A stretch of DNA of 64,000 bases from Nemertoderma westbladi (lineage: Eukaryota > Xenacoelomorpha > Nemertodermatida > Nemertodermatidae), in NCBI GenBank assembly GCA_032718475.1, contig JAUCBJ010006281.1:56508-120507 (forward strand), in the 5' to 3' direction. Below are positions 33,107 through 42,872 of the stretch, in pieces (the stretch's first letter is position 1; every line of letters begins with the position of its first letter). Under the pieces are notes generated by a model that saw only the letters and a program-made list of their open reading frames with translations, was not told the origin of the DNA and made no database searches. The position numbers and the translations under genes were made by a program.

Positions 33107-33411
33107 TTAATTATTCCAAAAAAGAAAAGAAAATTCTAGTCCTCTTAGAATTACAATTATTCTATTCCCTTTGCCGGTCGGTAGCCGGTCGGTAGCTGCG
33201 CCGATGGGGGAGGCGACGACGGGGGCGGCGACGGTAGAGACGCCAGCGGGGGTGATGATGGGGGCGACACCAATGGGGGCGGCGATGGGGGCGACGCCGA
33301 TGGGGGCAACGCCGGCAGGGGCGACAACGGGGGTGATGCCGGCGGGGGCGGCGACAACGGGGGCGCCATCGATGGGAGCTGCCACGGTAGGGGCGGCTAG
33401 AGGATCAACAC
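33107..33411 (-). CDS. minus-strand gene, exon 5: Ala/Pro/Val-rich C-terminus
   Basis: Acceptor ATTTGTCTCATAG precedes 33411 on the minus strand. Joined in phase 1 to exon 4, it reads VDPLAAPTVAAPIDGAPVVA, then a long run of short Ala/Pro/Val/Gly/Ile units (GVAPI, AGITP, APVVA), then a more ordinary tail (TGKGNRIIVILRGLEF) to TAA at 33109-33107. The unit repeat is also visible in the DNA as GC-rich 9-12 bp repeats. If exon 4 used its other donor (GTTAGT), this exon would close after four codons, so the tail may be alternatively included. Function unknown. Confidence 0.5.
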
Positions 33412-33840
33412 CTATGAGACAAATAAAAATTGGTTAAATTTTAATATTAATTTTTTTATTATTACTTTCTATGTCTATCATATTACGATTGCCATATATT
33501 ATTCATTTAAATTATATAACTTTCACTTATTAATTAATATACAGCAATTGTATATAAGAAGACAAATACTGTACTTCTATTGTAGTTGTAGTTATGTACT
33601 TTTCATTAGTATTACAGTTATACATAGCTACGTTTATTTGTTATTTGTAATTTTATTCTTCGCAATCCTAAAATTTGAAATTTTCATTTTAGTAACGAAT
33701 TTTACATCCGCCCCTAACTCAACTCACAAAGTATTACTGAACTTTTATTCCCTTAGTCTATACATACATTAGATTTAGGAAACATTACATATAAATGCTA
33801 AAATAGCAATGGTATTTAAAGATATTCATAAACTAATTAC

Positions 33841-34069
33841 TAACTTTAAGGTACTCCTCCTCGACAAACAGTCGAGAGAAAGATAAACTCTTGAACTGGT
33901 GTTGACGAAGGGGGTCGCCCAGATCATCAATAGCCCCCGGCACGACTACATTTGTACCAATAAGATACCTCGTCTCTTTGGAATATCTGGTAGAGTAACA
34001 TGGACATGTATGAAAAGGACCGTAGGTTCCCTGGCAGATGATACCCTTACAGGTGCTGATTAGGCTCAT
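33841..34069 (-). CDS. minus-strand gene, exon 4: Cys-cluster domain
   Basis: The exon follows the acceptor AATTTTAG (minus strand, ending 34070) and is open for 76 codons. It starts MSLISTCKGIICQGTYGPFH and continues TCPCYSTRYSKETRYLIG, giving C-x4-C-x9-C-x-C, a plausible zinc site. VVVPGAIDDLGD and FKSLSFSRLFVEEEYLK follow. Phase 0 at its start matches exon 3. Two donors are possible: GTTAGT after 33845 (phase 0), or GTAATT after 33841 (phase 1, which opens exon 5). The ATG is read as an internal Met rather than a start. Confidence 0.62.
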
Positions 34070-34204
34070 CTAAAATTATAATTAGTAACAATACAGTTAA
34101 ATACTAGACTAAGTGTAGGACCCTCATGAGGCCATCATTTCTTACACTCTAATATATAAATGTCAATATAACCAATCTAATATATTTATATATACATTAA
34201 TAAT

Positions 34205-34380
34205 GCAGCTTTATCTAGTGGTGACATTCCTGGGCTTCCAATTAGGGAGCCCTGGTTCAATCCATAGATGGGGCAGCAATGTTTGGACGCAGTGCTTTAA
34301 ATGCTACAGCATAGCCCAACCACGGCTGACCCATTGTGGTGAACATGCATTCCTTGGCTTGACGATCCTAAAATAATCTC
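34205..34380 (+). mobile_element. tRNA-derived SINE
   Basis: A tRNA-like head with A-box-like sequence (TAGTGGTGACATTCCTGG, near 34216) and a B box GGTTCAATCC (34254-34263), followed by an unrelated body. It lies in intron 4 of the minus-strand gene, antisense to it. Confidence 0.6.
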
Positions 34381-35421
34381 CCATTCAATACAACCAATAT
34401 CAAGCCACTAATAAAAAAAAATGCATCATACAATGGTATTAATAATAATGAAATCACTGCCACAGGGACGGCGGGAAATTCAAATTCTCATCAAAAAAAA
34501 TGTTGTTCTGTATTAATTAATACTGATAAACTGATATGTAAAAAATCATTTTAACCTACCGGTACCGCCCCCTCCCCCCAAGTCTGCATTATGCAGGATA
34601 CTGCTGCTCTTGTAAGTAGCAGGGCTAACGTACACGGAGGCCATGAAACCAGACTACGAATTTATATCAGCTCAAGTACAACTACGTCCACGTTCATAGG
34701 AGTGCGTTCCAGTACACTCACGAGGAAATTATCCCTCGCCCCGGGGGGGGGGGGGGGGGGGGTCGCAACCAGCCAACGAGTCCGGATGCGAGACAGGTGT
34801 TGGCGTTTAGTGGGTCAGTACGTACAATTCCCTTGAAGGTCTGCACTTGTTTGGCGTTGTTCGGATGAATTCAGTGTAGATCGGAATCCCTCATTTCCAA
34901 TTACACCACCAAAGAGACTGCCAATCCATAATTTCATTTCATTTCTCGTTAATGAGTATAGTAATATTATAAGTAGTATAGTGACTCATAATGTAATAAT
35001 GTGATAAATAAAAAGTTTATTACAAAAAAACATCATTCAATTCTCTACATTTTTATTGAAGAAATTATTTAGTCCTAATATTATTACTCCCAATTATATA
35101 TAATGTAGTTTTAATAATCGGAAATTGAAGACAATCATTTAATTTTCCAAATGTTTTTCTTGAACGCACGGGGACTATTGGATTCTGGAAAGGGAAGGAT
35201 TGAAGAATCATTATTTATTAAAATTATACATGTCATGTTTTACTAAATAATTTCGATAGGGCATGCCGATAGGGGCAAACAGGTTGTTTAGGTAAAGTAT
35301 TATTAGTTTAAAATTTCCCGAATGAAACAGCACATTGATATAGTAAAATTCTACCGGTGCGTAATGTATTTTTACAGTGTACATGACATATTTAAAACAT
35401 TAATTTATTTTTAATCTAATA
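34381..35421. other. intronic sequence with G20 run
   Basis: Between exons 4 and 3 of the minus-strand gene. A run of 20 G lies at 34743-34762. Minus-strand sequence around 34790-34900 is less AT-rich and may hide a small exon, but no acceptor/donor pair was convincing. Confidence 0.4.
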
Positions 35422-35675
35422 CATATAGAAACACGGTGGGAAACTGGACGCAAATCCCATCTTGGCGAATTAATATCCCGCCTCAATGTTAATTTCTCAA
35501 CTTAGGGAAAGTAGCAGGACAGTGGCACGTTATTTAAACCAAAACAATAAACTAAATACAATAGAACAGGTTGCAGTTTTATTTTGGAGAGTAATCAGCT
35601 GTTATTTGAGTCCAATTTCCCCTGGAGAGGGATGAATTTATATTGCTTCCAGTTTCCCACTCTATCTGGAATATC
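35422..35675. mobile_element. short MITE, copy 1
   Basis: Inverted ends GGGAAACTGGACGCAA (35438-35453) and TTGCTTCCAGTTTCCC (35643-35658), with weaker pairing extending to about 35422 and 35675. The interior matches copy 2 (39782-40045), including CAGTGGCACGTTAT and AACCAAAACAATAAACTAAA. Non-coding. Confidence 0.85.
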
Positions 35676-35814
35676 TGTAGGTATTAAGTATGTAATATAA
35701 TCAGTAATAATAAATAAATAATAATATAATGTAGTATATATAATATGGGAAAATAATGATTACATACAGAATATATTACTATAATTCACTATACTACTTC
35801 GATTCTGAACTTAC

Positions 35815-36102
35815 CCCTTCTAGTTCCAATTCAGGAACGTTTCTACTAAACGCGGACAGCTCCTCAGAATCCACTGAGATCTCTCTTACAAATATTCACG
35901 CCGTTGGTGCGGGAATGGCTACGGTCGGTTGTTGGATCTCGATGATCGGGATTATTCCCCGTGACTTGTCGCCCAGGAACGCTGGTTCCCGAAGCCGAAC
36001 AAGCCCCCCCCCCCCCCCATCCCCACGTTTTGTCCGAAAAATCGCTTCGATTCTGCACCACCGTGGTTTATTACCGCAAACGTGCGGCCCGTCGTCAAAT
36101 CT
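35815..36102 (-). CDS. minus-strand gene, exon 3: main conserved domain, interrupted by a G15 run and one TGA
   Basis: The acceptor GGTTTTAG (minus, ending 36103) and the donor GTAAGT (from 35814) define it. With phase 2 from exon 2 it reads DLTTGRTFAVINHGGAESKR, FFGQNVGMGG. A 15-base G run (36018-36004) then throws the frame by one; the next frame continues LVRLREPAFLGDKSRGIIPI and IEIQQPTVAIPAPTA. A single TGA (35898-35896) follows, after which the same frame runs VREISVDSEELSAFSRNVPE to a phase-0 donor that fits exon 4. The break may be homopolymer mis-assembly, real length variation or pseudogenisation. TGA could be a CpG-decayed CGA. Family not recognised. Confidence 0.62.
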
Positions 36103-36435
36103 CTAAAACCATATAAATTCATTAAAGTGAAAATTCACCATTAGAGACATAATAACGGAAATTTTTGTAAATTTCCCTGAAAAATCCAGCAATGCGCTAT
36201 ATAGTACCAGAAAAAATACTAAATTTGTTCATAAACGAAAACATATAAAATATTTTGTCACTAAAACACACTGAACTCACACAAATCAACATAATTTATT
36301 ATATACACACGAAATAAAAGCATACTTTTAATTAAAAAAATCTACCGATAAGAGCATTTTGAAATCCGGCTCCTGCATAATTTCCTAATAACTATCTGTT
36401 GGACGTCCTGTTAGTTTATATAAATTTTATTTTGT

Positions 36436-38405
36436 GATCGGCATGCTGCATTGCAGCTGCATTTTTAAGAATGCTGTGCCGGCTTGTCGACAAAATTGCG
36501 CCGCCGCAACTCCCTATCACCCATGACATTTGCTAGATCATACGCATCTTCAAGGCCAGTGTCCTTTAAGATGCGTCTCAAGAAAGTCATGGGCTGTCCA
36601 CCATGCTTATTCACTCCATGAGGCTGCCAAAGTACAAGATTATGCACTGGCTGGTCCTCACGGCGAATGCAATGTCCTGCAAAGCGGAGGCGATTTTGTT
36701 CTAGTGTCAAGCTTGGGGGGAACCAATGAGACACCTCCAATGTTATATAGTGTCTTGTTGGAGATGTGTGCATTGTACTTGACACAATGAACCCGACGTA
36801 GCATTCTTGTGAATGTGCCATCCAGAGATTTGGTGTCCTCAGCAGTTAGAGCCCAGCATGGACTCCCATAGAGGAGTACTGGAACTACTGCTGCTCTAAA
36901 TAATCGGACCTTAAGTTTCCGATTAATTCTCGGTGACTTCCAAATTCTGCAAAGCCTATTCAAGTATGCCCATGCCTTTACCTTACGTATTCGAAGGTCC
37001 TCACCTGACTTCCGGATCCATTGGTCTTAATGCTCTTTGCAGCAGCCTTCACTTCTGCAAAGGAGATATCGCCAATGGGAATATCTGGGAGTACAGACTC
37101 AGACACTTTTACTTCTATAAAGTTATCAGGCAATACCCTGTCATTATTGAGGAGCTTTTCAAAGTGGGCCTTCCAACCATTGAGGCGATCGGCTGGTGAT
37201 TCAGCCTTAAGCTTGGTGGTTGGTTGGCTTTTCCGCCCAGTAAGCAAGTTGATCGATTTCCATGCCTGGGATGATTGCCTGCTGTCGTCAGCAGCATTGA
37301 TGGCATCAACCTGTTGGTTTATTAGCTCCTGTAGATTAACAGAGTACTGCCTATTCAGGGAACTAGATGCAGCCTTAACTGCATTCTTGGCCGCTGTAGT
37401 CTGTTTGAGTCGGGACTCTTTCTGCGCCTTATAAAGGTCATTTCGGCACTTCTGAATTTTGTTGTCAGTCCAGGGGGCCCTTTTCCTGTTTCGAGGGTAT
37501 ACAGGAACTGTATCTGAAGCTGCTAACAAAAACTGCTTCTGTGAAGGCAGTATAGCCCTCACAGTGATCTGCCGCCCCAGAGGCAAGAGCCTCATACCTG
37601 TTGCTCAGCTGTAGTGTGAAGCTGGATCTCACACTTGGCTGTTGCAACAGAGAGGACCAGTCATGCCGCGGCAAGGCAGATTTCGTTGTTCTGCTAGCAG
37701 GCAGACTACGTCTTACCTTGGGCAACAATAAGGCGGTGATCACTGGAGAAGGGTCGAAGTGTAAATGCATTAGTCTTGTATAGAGCTCCTGTATTTCCTA
37801 CGAAACAGAATATGGTCTATCTGAGACTTGTGACCACTGGGTCCACTATGAGTCCATAGCTTTCCAGTTCGCTTCTTGAACTGGTTTCCAGCCGAAAACA
37901 ATCCATTTCCAGAGATAAAATCCTGAAGATGGACGGAATTTCGGTTAACACTATTGCTATAGACCCAGGGCGATGTAGGTGATTGATGCAGACTTGCATT
38001 AAAGTCTCCCAGGAATGTTAAGAATGCATGCTGATCCACTCCATCAGTAGCTGCTTGTAGATTATGGTAGAAATTTTCCACCTCCTCTACAGGGGCAACA
38101 CTAGTTGGAGAGTAGCACACAATCAAAACCACCTTAGGAAACTTCTTATCCAGTCTTCCAGAACATGAGAACAGAACGTAACAACGGATGATGCGGTTAG
38201 AGATTTGGTCTATTTTGTCCAATGCTGCATGTGCAGTTGGATTCATCAATAGACCAATTCCACCATTGCCACTATCATCTGCTGAAGCGAGGGCGAGTCG
38301 CCAACCGCCCCCATGTCCTTAAAATCAGAACCTCATCAGTCTGTCCCGTCTGCATTCGGTGCTCTTGAACACCCACTGCGCTAAGCTTATCTGCCAAGGC
38401 AGTCA
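36436..38405 (-). mobile_element. RTE-like LINE copy D with internal deletion
   Basis: Same family as copies A-C, on the minus strand, but extending further 5'. From high to low: apurinic-type endonuclease (about 38400-37770), linker (LINRQ/QELINQQVDAINAADDSR), a short RT start, a deletion junction at 37020/37021 removing the RT core, then the C-terminal part (VPPKLDTRTKS region; RRREDQPVHNLV). It lies in the intron between exons 2 and 3 of the minus-strand host gene, in the same orientation. The usual (TAG)n tail is missing. Confidence 0.88.
37465..38400 (-). pseudogene. RTE-like LINE endonuclease domain (frameshifted)
   Basis: The minus strand gives VVLIVCYSPTSVAPVEEVEN, FLTFLGDFNAS (GDFN metal-site block) and KSQIDHILFRRKYR (final DH block with Gln-Ile-Asp-His). 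These are apurinic-endonuclease family motifs used for target nicking in target-primed reverse transcription. The endonuclease and the following linker are in different frames (break near 37770). Confidence 0.8.
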
Positions 38406-38477
38406 GGTATTAAATAAATTTAAATCACTAAAGAATTAATAATCAATAACAATTATTATATGGAATGAAATACTTAC

Positions 38478-38659
38478 ATTAAATATATCATAGTATTATA
38501 ATTGAATTTCGGCTTTTTCGAACCACCCTCCTTCGTTTTATATCGTTTACTTGGCGTGACGACGTGTATGATTCTTCCCTCGAGGAATCGACCCTCCATC
38601 AACGCTCTCCTCTGCAAAACTGTCCGCAGACCTACTATCTCTCCAACAGCTGCCATTCT
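38478..38659 (-). CDS. minus-strand gene, exon 2: probable first coding exon
   Basis: Follows the acceptor TACGTTTCAG (minus, ending 38660), ends before the donor GTAAGTATTT (from 38477), and is phase 2 at its 3' end. Six bases in, ATG opens MAAVGEIVGLRTVLQRRALM, then EGRFLEGRIIHVVTPSKRYK and a Lys-rich stretch (TKEGGSKKPKFNYNTMIYL). The phase fits exon 3. The basic N-terminus and alternating hydrophobic pattern suggest a beta-rich fold (an OB-like barrel is only a guess). No signal peptide or membrane segment. Family not recognised. Confidence 0.65.
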
Positions 38660-38689
38660 CTGAAACGTACAATATTACAACAAATTAGT

Positions 38690-39411
38690 AACTGGGTACT
38701 GAAATTAATAAATGTGTACTGATATTAGTAACTGTATACTGAAATTAGTAACTGTGTACTGAAATTAGTAACTTCGTTCTGAAATTAATAAATGTGTACT
38801 GATATTAGTAACTGTGTACTGAAATTAGTAACTGGGTACTGAAATTAGTAACTGTGTACTGAAATTAGTAACTGGGTACTGAAATTAGTAACTGTGTACT
38901 GAAATTAGTAACTTTGTTCTGAAATTAATAAATGTGTACTGATATTAGTAACTGTGTACTGAAATTAGTAACTGTGTACTGAAATTAGTAACTGGGTACT
39001 GAAATTAGTAACTGTGTACTGCAATTAGTAACTGTGTACTGAAATTAGTAACTGGGTACTGAAATTAGTAACTGTTTACTGAAATTAGTAACTGGGTACT
39101 GAAATTAGTTACCGGGTTCTGAAATTAGTAACTGTGTACTGAAATTAGTAACTGTGTACTGATATTAGTAACTGTGTACTGAAATTAGTAACTGTTTACT
39201 GAAATTAGTAACTGTTTACTGATATTAGTAACTGGGTACTGAAATTAGTAACTGTGTACTGAAATTAGTAACTGGGTACTGAAATTAGTTACCGGGTACT
39301 GAAATTAGTAACTGTGTACTGAAATTAGTAACTGGGTACTGAAATTAGTAACTGTGTACTGAAATTAGTAACTGGGTACTGAAATTAGTAACTGGGTACT
39401 CAATACTATGA
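38690..39411. repeat. 20-bp minisatellite, about 36 copies
   Basis: Head-to-tail copies of GAAATTAGTAACTGTGTACT with point variants (GGGTACT, TTTACT, TTCGTTCT). It starts about 30 bp upstream of exon 2 of the minus-strand gene, in its first intron, and shows higher-order variant patterns. Confidence 0.95.
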
Positions 39412-39781
39412 CAATATCACGGGTCATAAACTGGTGGAAGTAATCCAATGGCTCCTTCACCTATATAACATTATCTTTGGCCTGAGTGAGAATCCTCTAA
39501 CTCCCAGTGTTGCACTGGTGAAACTTGCGGTTTTTCAATGATACAGTATTATTGAAAATATCCATCTACAGGGGCCAAGCTTGGATATTTTGGAAACTAC
39601 ATACACTTGTCCAGTCAAATAATCGTAATATACTACCGTATCTTAATAAACTATCTTGACTCTGAGATCTGTTATTAACAACCAAAGACATGTATTTTGA
39701 GTTGGATTAGAGTAATCAAGACTTGTGCTACAATATAAATATACCTACAGTAAGTAATATATTACATAATTTGATCTAGAC

Positions 39782-40045
39782 AGTATATTAGAGACAAGAG
39801 GGGAATCTGGACGCAAAAAACGGCCTTGGAGAATTAATATCACGCCTCAATGTTGAATTCTCAATTTAGGGAAAGGAGCCGGTTCACAGTGGCACGTTAT
39901 TTTAACCAAAACAATAAACTAAACACTATAGAACAGGCTACAGTTTTATTTTTGAAAGTAATCATCTGTTATTTGTGTCCAATTTCTCCTGGAGAGGGAT
40001 GAATTTTTATTGCGTCCAGTTTCCCCCCTATCTGGTATATTACAG
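39782..40045. mobile_element. short MITE, copy 2
   Basis: Inverted ends GGGAATCTGGACGCAA (39801-39816) and TTGCGTCCAGTTTCCCC (about 40010-40026), with weaker pairing out to TATATTA / TAATATA. The interior is colinear with copy 1 at 35422-35675. It sits just downstream (minus strand) of the candidate exon-1 donor. Confidence 0.85.
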
Positions 40046-40077
40046 TACCAATAAATAGTAAGAATTACGAACTCACC

Positions 40078-40215
40078 TCTAGAACTTTGTCGAAATATAA
40101 CAATTAATATAGTAATAAAGCTGTGGGGCCGTCGCGCAGCACGAGAGCGTATATGAAAAATACTAGACAATTTATGGGCAATTATTATTATTATTATCAA
40201 TTGGGCAGTTAGTGT
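40078..40215 (-). other. candidate untranslated exon 1 of the minus-strand gene
   Basis: Minus strand: CAAAGTTCTAGAG is followed by GTGAGT, a strong donor (GT at 40077-40076). The 5' limit is unknown; 40215 is a guess. No in-frame start joins to exon 2, so it would be 5' untranslated. Only the donor and position support it. Confidence 0.35.
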
Positions 40216-40245
40216 CACGTGGAGACGTCAAAAGGTCGCTTTATT
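40205..40245 (-). promoter_or_regulatory. candidate promoter elements (CRE-like and E-box)
   Basis: The minus strand carries TTGACGTC and, a few bases on, CACGTGAC (about 40230-40212), upstream of candidate exon 1. These match the cAMP-response and E-box cores. Short motifs like these occur by chance, so this is suggestive only. Confidence 0.25.
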
Positions 40246-41865
40246 CGTTTTTGTGATTAAAATAGAAAATGTAGGTACTTAACATTAAGCTATTGCGCCC
40301 AAACAATCTTTCTGGTGATTTAATATTGTTTATATTGCGAAACACTTTTAACCGCGTTAAATTTTACCTATATTTTAAGTCTAAATTCTTTAGAAACTGT
40401 TTCCTGGCCACTATTTTGTGGTCTCACAAACAAATGTAAATTAGTACTAACTTTATAACTAATGTATTAAAAATCCCTCTACATAAGACTTGTGATGTAC
40501 GACGCTCTACTAAATGAATACTCAAGTAAATTAACTAATTGCGTTTACTAATATATCTGTACGGGAGAGTGTCTGAAAGGGGAACAGGTCTTGAACAAGT
40601 GCAGGTCTGTTAAATAGCATGTACTGTAGACTCATTAATACTGTAATTATCCAATCACAGGCCCCTATGGATTGTTGTAATATATTGAATGCTGGGCGGG
40701 GAGGCTGGTTACTGGGTTAGTCTATCAAATAAAAACCAATATTGCTTATATTGGGTAGTTAGGCCCGACTTATAACTAAATTGCTTTAATACAATGGAAT
40801 TTCAATTACATGATGTAGACTAGTTTTCATTGTATCAACTGATAATTAACAATGTCGATTACAGCACGTCCAATTTATGTGTTTCTTAAATAATGTATTG
40901 GACACATTTCTATCTAATAACCTGTAGAGCCTAGTAACCGAATAACCTAATTTATTTATTATTTTGGTTAAATTCAGCCAGTCTGTAATAACAACGGTTT
41001 TGAGTGAAAACCGAAAACATGATATGACGAGGACTTGTATTGTGATAGAGCCAGAAAACCTTTTTTGTTTGAAAACTGGTGCTTTTTTTTTAACACCTGT
41101 CTCTCGTTTCACTTGCTTACGCTGACGGAATAGAGTCAAAGTTAAAAAACTGCTCCATTTTTTTTAGAAATATAATAAATATTGAAAAGCCATAACAATC
41201 ATCAAAATGCAGAACTGGATAAGTTGTGTATTCCTCGCAGTTATATTTCTATGAGGAATGCTATATACTATGTAGCCCAAAATAAAATTGCCTAAAATAA
41301 AATAAAATGTCCATGGCCCAATTTTGTCTTTTTGTTGGTAATTACATAGACTTACTCCAGAGTACAGTTAACAATAGAATAAAACAATGTATTTTGGAAT
41401 GCGATGTAATAGTGAATGTTTTCACATGCAGGCCAGTGTCATCGTCAAAGAAATGGAAACAGGTGTTGGGAAAAAAAATCCTTGCCAATATCGATACTTA
41501 GAACTTCGGATTATAGTGAACTATTAGAAATTGCTGAATTAAAGTACCGGGCAGTATATAGGGATATCTTTCCAACAACACTCTAGTGATCATTCGTACT
41601 ATTATTAGTTTCTAAAAAGATAGCCAAAGAACTTCCAATTAGCAAGGATCACTTTTTACTTTACAAATATAAAGAAGAAATGATGAAGCACTATCGTCGT
41701 TTGACTTTCTTTCTTGCTACTCAACTTGACTATAATTAGGTATCATGACCTCGTCGTTATCAAATATAAGAATTAGTTAGTTCTGATACTATCAGTGAAG
41801 AACAAAGTGTGTGTTAAAATGCCTAGGCAATCGTTTAATATTTAGTAGGTAATCCGTATAGGGTT
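40246..41865. other. AT-rich intronic sequence, nothing recognised
   Basis: No gene, RNA or repeat boundary identified. It lies in the large GPCR intron. Confidence 0.5.
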
Positions 41866-42185
41866 GGTGCTCGAAAAAATTGTTGGGCTAGAAACAATCG
41901 AATATGGGGTAACAATATGCCCTGAATCGAGTGGTGGGGTGTGTTTTTTGTAAAAACATGTGGAAACGGTCGAAATTACGGGTATTAAGTAAGCCCAGGA
42001 AGCCAATTTTGAAAATCGGCTGAGATTGGCTGCTACACATTACGCAGTGCTCAGATAATTTCTTTGTGTTTTCTATGGAGGGTGATTTTCAATCGATTTA
42101 AATACACATTTAATCTAAATCATTTCACACGTGGCTTATATCAATTGAAAGCGGAAGTCTTGCGCGTATTTTAACACTATAATCA
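41866..42185 (+). repeat. dispersed repeat, copy 1 (about 320 bp)
   Basis: Colinear with 56572-56905 in opposite orientation, sharing TTGTTGGGxTAGAAACAATCGAAT, GAGTGGTGGGGTGTGTTTTTTG, ATGGAGGGTGATTTT and CAATTGAAAGCGG-type blocks. Non-coding and without clear terminal inverted repeats. Its class is unknown. Confidence 0.85.
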
Positions 42186-42616
42186 CTTAAATTCATGATT
42201 ATTAACATTTATAAAATACTGTGCCTGACCCCGTATGCTGACCCCACAGCCCTATGCATCTACAGTATTGCATTGCAGTATCGCCATTGCAGTAGGCCTA
42301 TTGCAGTATTGTTGCTGAAGTTCATTACGTTAAGTAAACCTACCACTGTACCACTCTTACGCTACCGGTGACTGGTACACATTTAACTTAATCAATGAAC
42401 TTAAGCTGCAATGCAGTACAGTAATAATCCAATACTGGAATGCAATAGGTGGATAGGGCTGAGTGGTTCAGTACTACTTGCATACCAGTCAGGCAATCTG
42501 CGAGTTTATAATTGTGAATTGATTATATCAATATTCATCACCATGAAATAACGAACCTGCCTATTAATAGGCCAGGGTAGTTCTTGTCAGGAGTTGAGCC
42601 GTTCAAAAACACGATG

Positions 42617-42639
42617 TGGTTGTGTGTGTGTGTGTGTGT
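42617..42639. repeat. (TG)n microsatellite
   Basis: About 10 TG units, followed by an AT-rich stretch. Confidence 0.9.
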
Positions 42640-42872
42640 ATTAGGGTGGAGTGAAAAAAAATTTTTTCTTTATTTTTAAGGGAAGCACTATGATTTCGAA
42701 AAACTAGCGGCCTCCGCACTTGAAAATTTCAAATTTTTGGGAAGGCAATGCCAGTTTTGAAAATCTAGATATTTTGTATTTTTGATAAAACTTAAGGAAG
42801 ATGCAAATATTTAATGTCGAATAGGTTGGAAACAAACACAAAATGTGAAATTGTGATTTTCATATAAATCTA

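Noticed and set aside
33171-33437. Plus-strand Met/Gly/Ala/Thr-rich frame
   Set aside because: Shadow of the GC-rich repeat of exon 5; the minus strand has the acceptor, matching phase and stop.
35896-35898. TGA read as selenocysteine in the unknown gene
   Set aside because: No SECIS element was identified and no selenoprotein-like context is visible; CpG decay or error is simpler.
38690-39411. Possible CRISPR array
   Set aside because: Units are contiguous 20-bp repeats without unique spacers, in eukaryotic DNA. The same applies to the arrays at 27165 and 62075.
41420-41452. Mini-exon (GCCAGTGTCATCGTC...) between the GPCR TM5 and TM6 exons
   Set aside because: 31 bp would break the phase-0 joins of the flanking exons, and the splice sites are weak.
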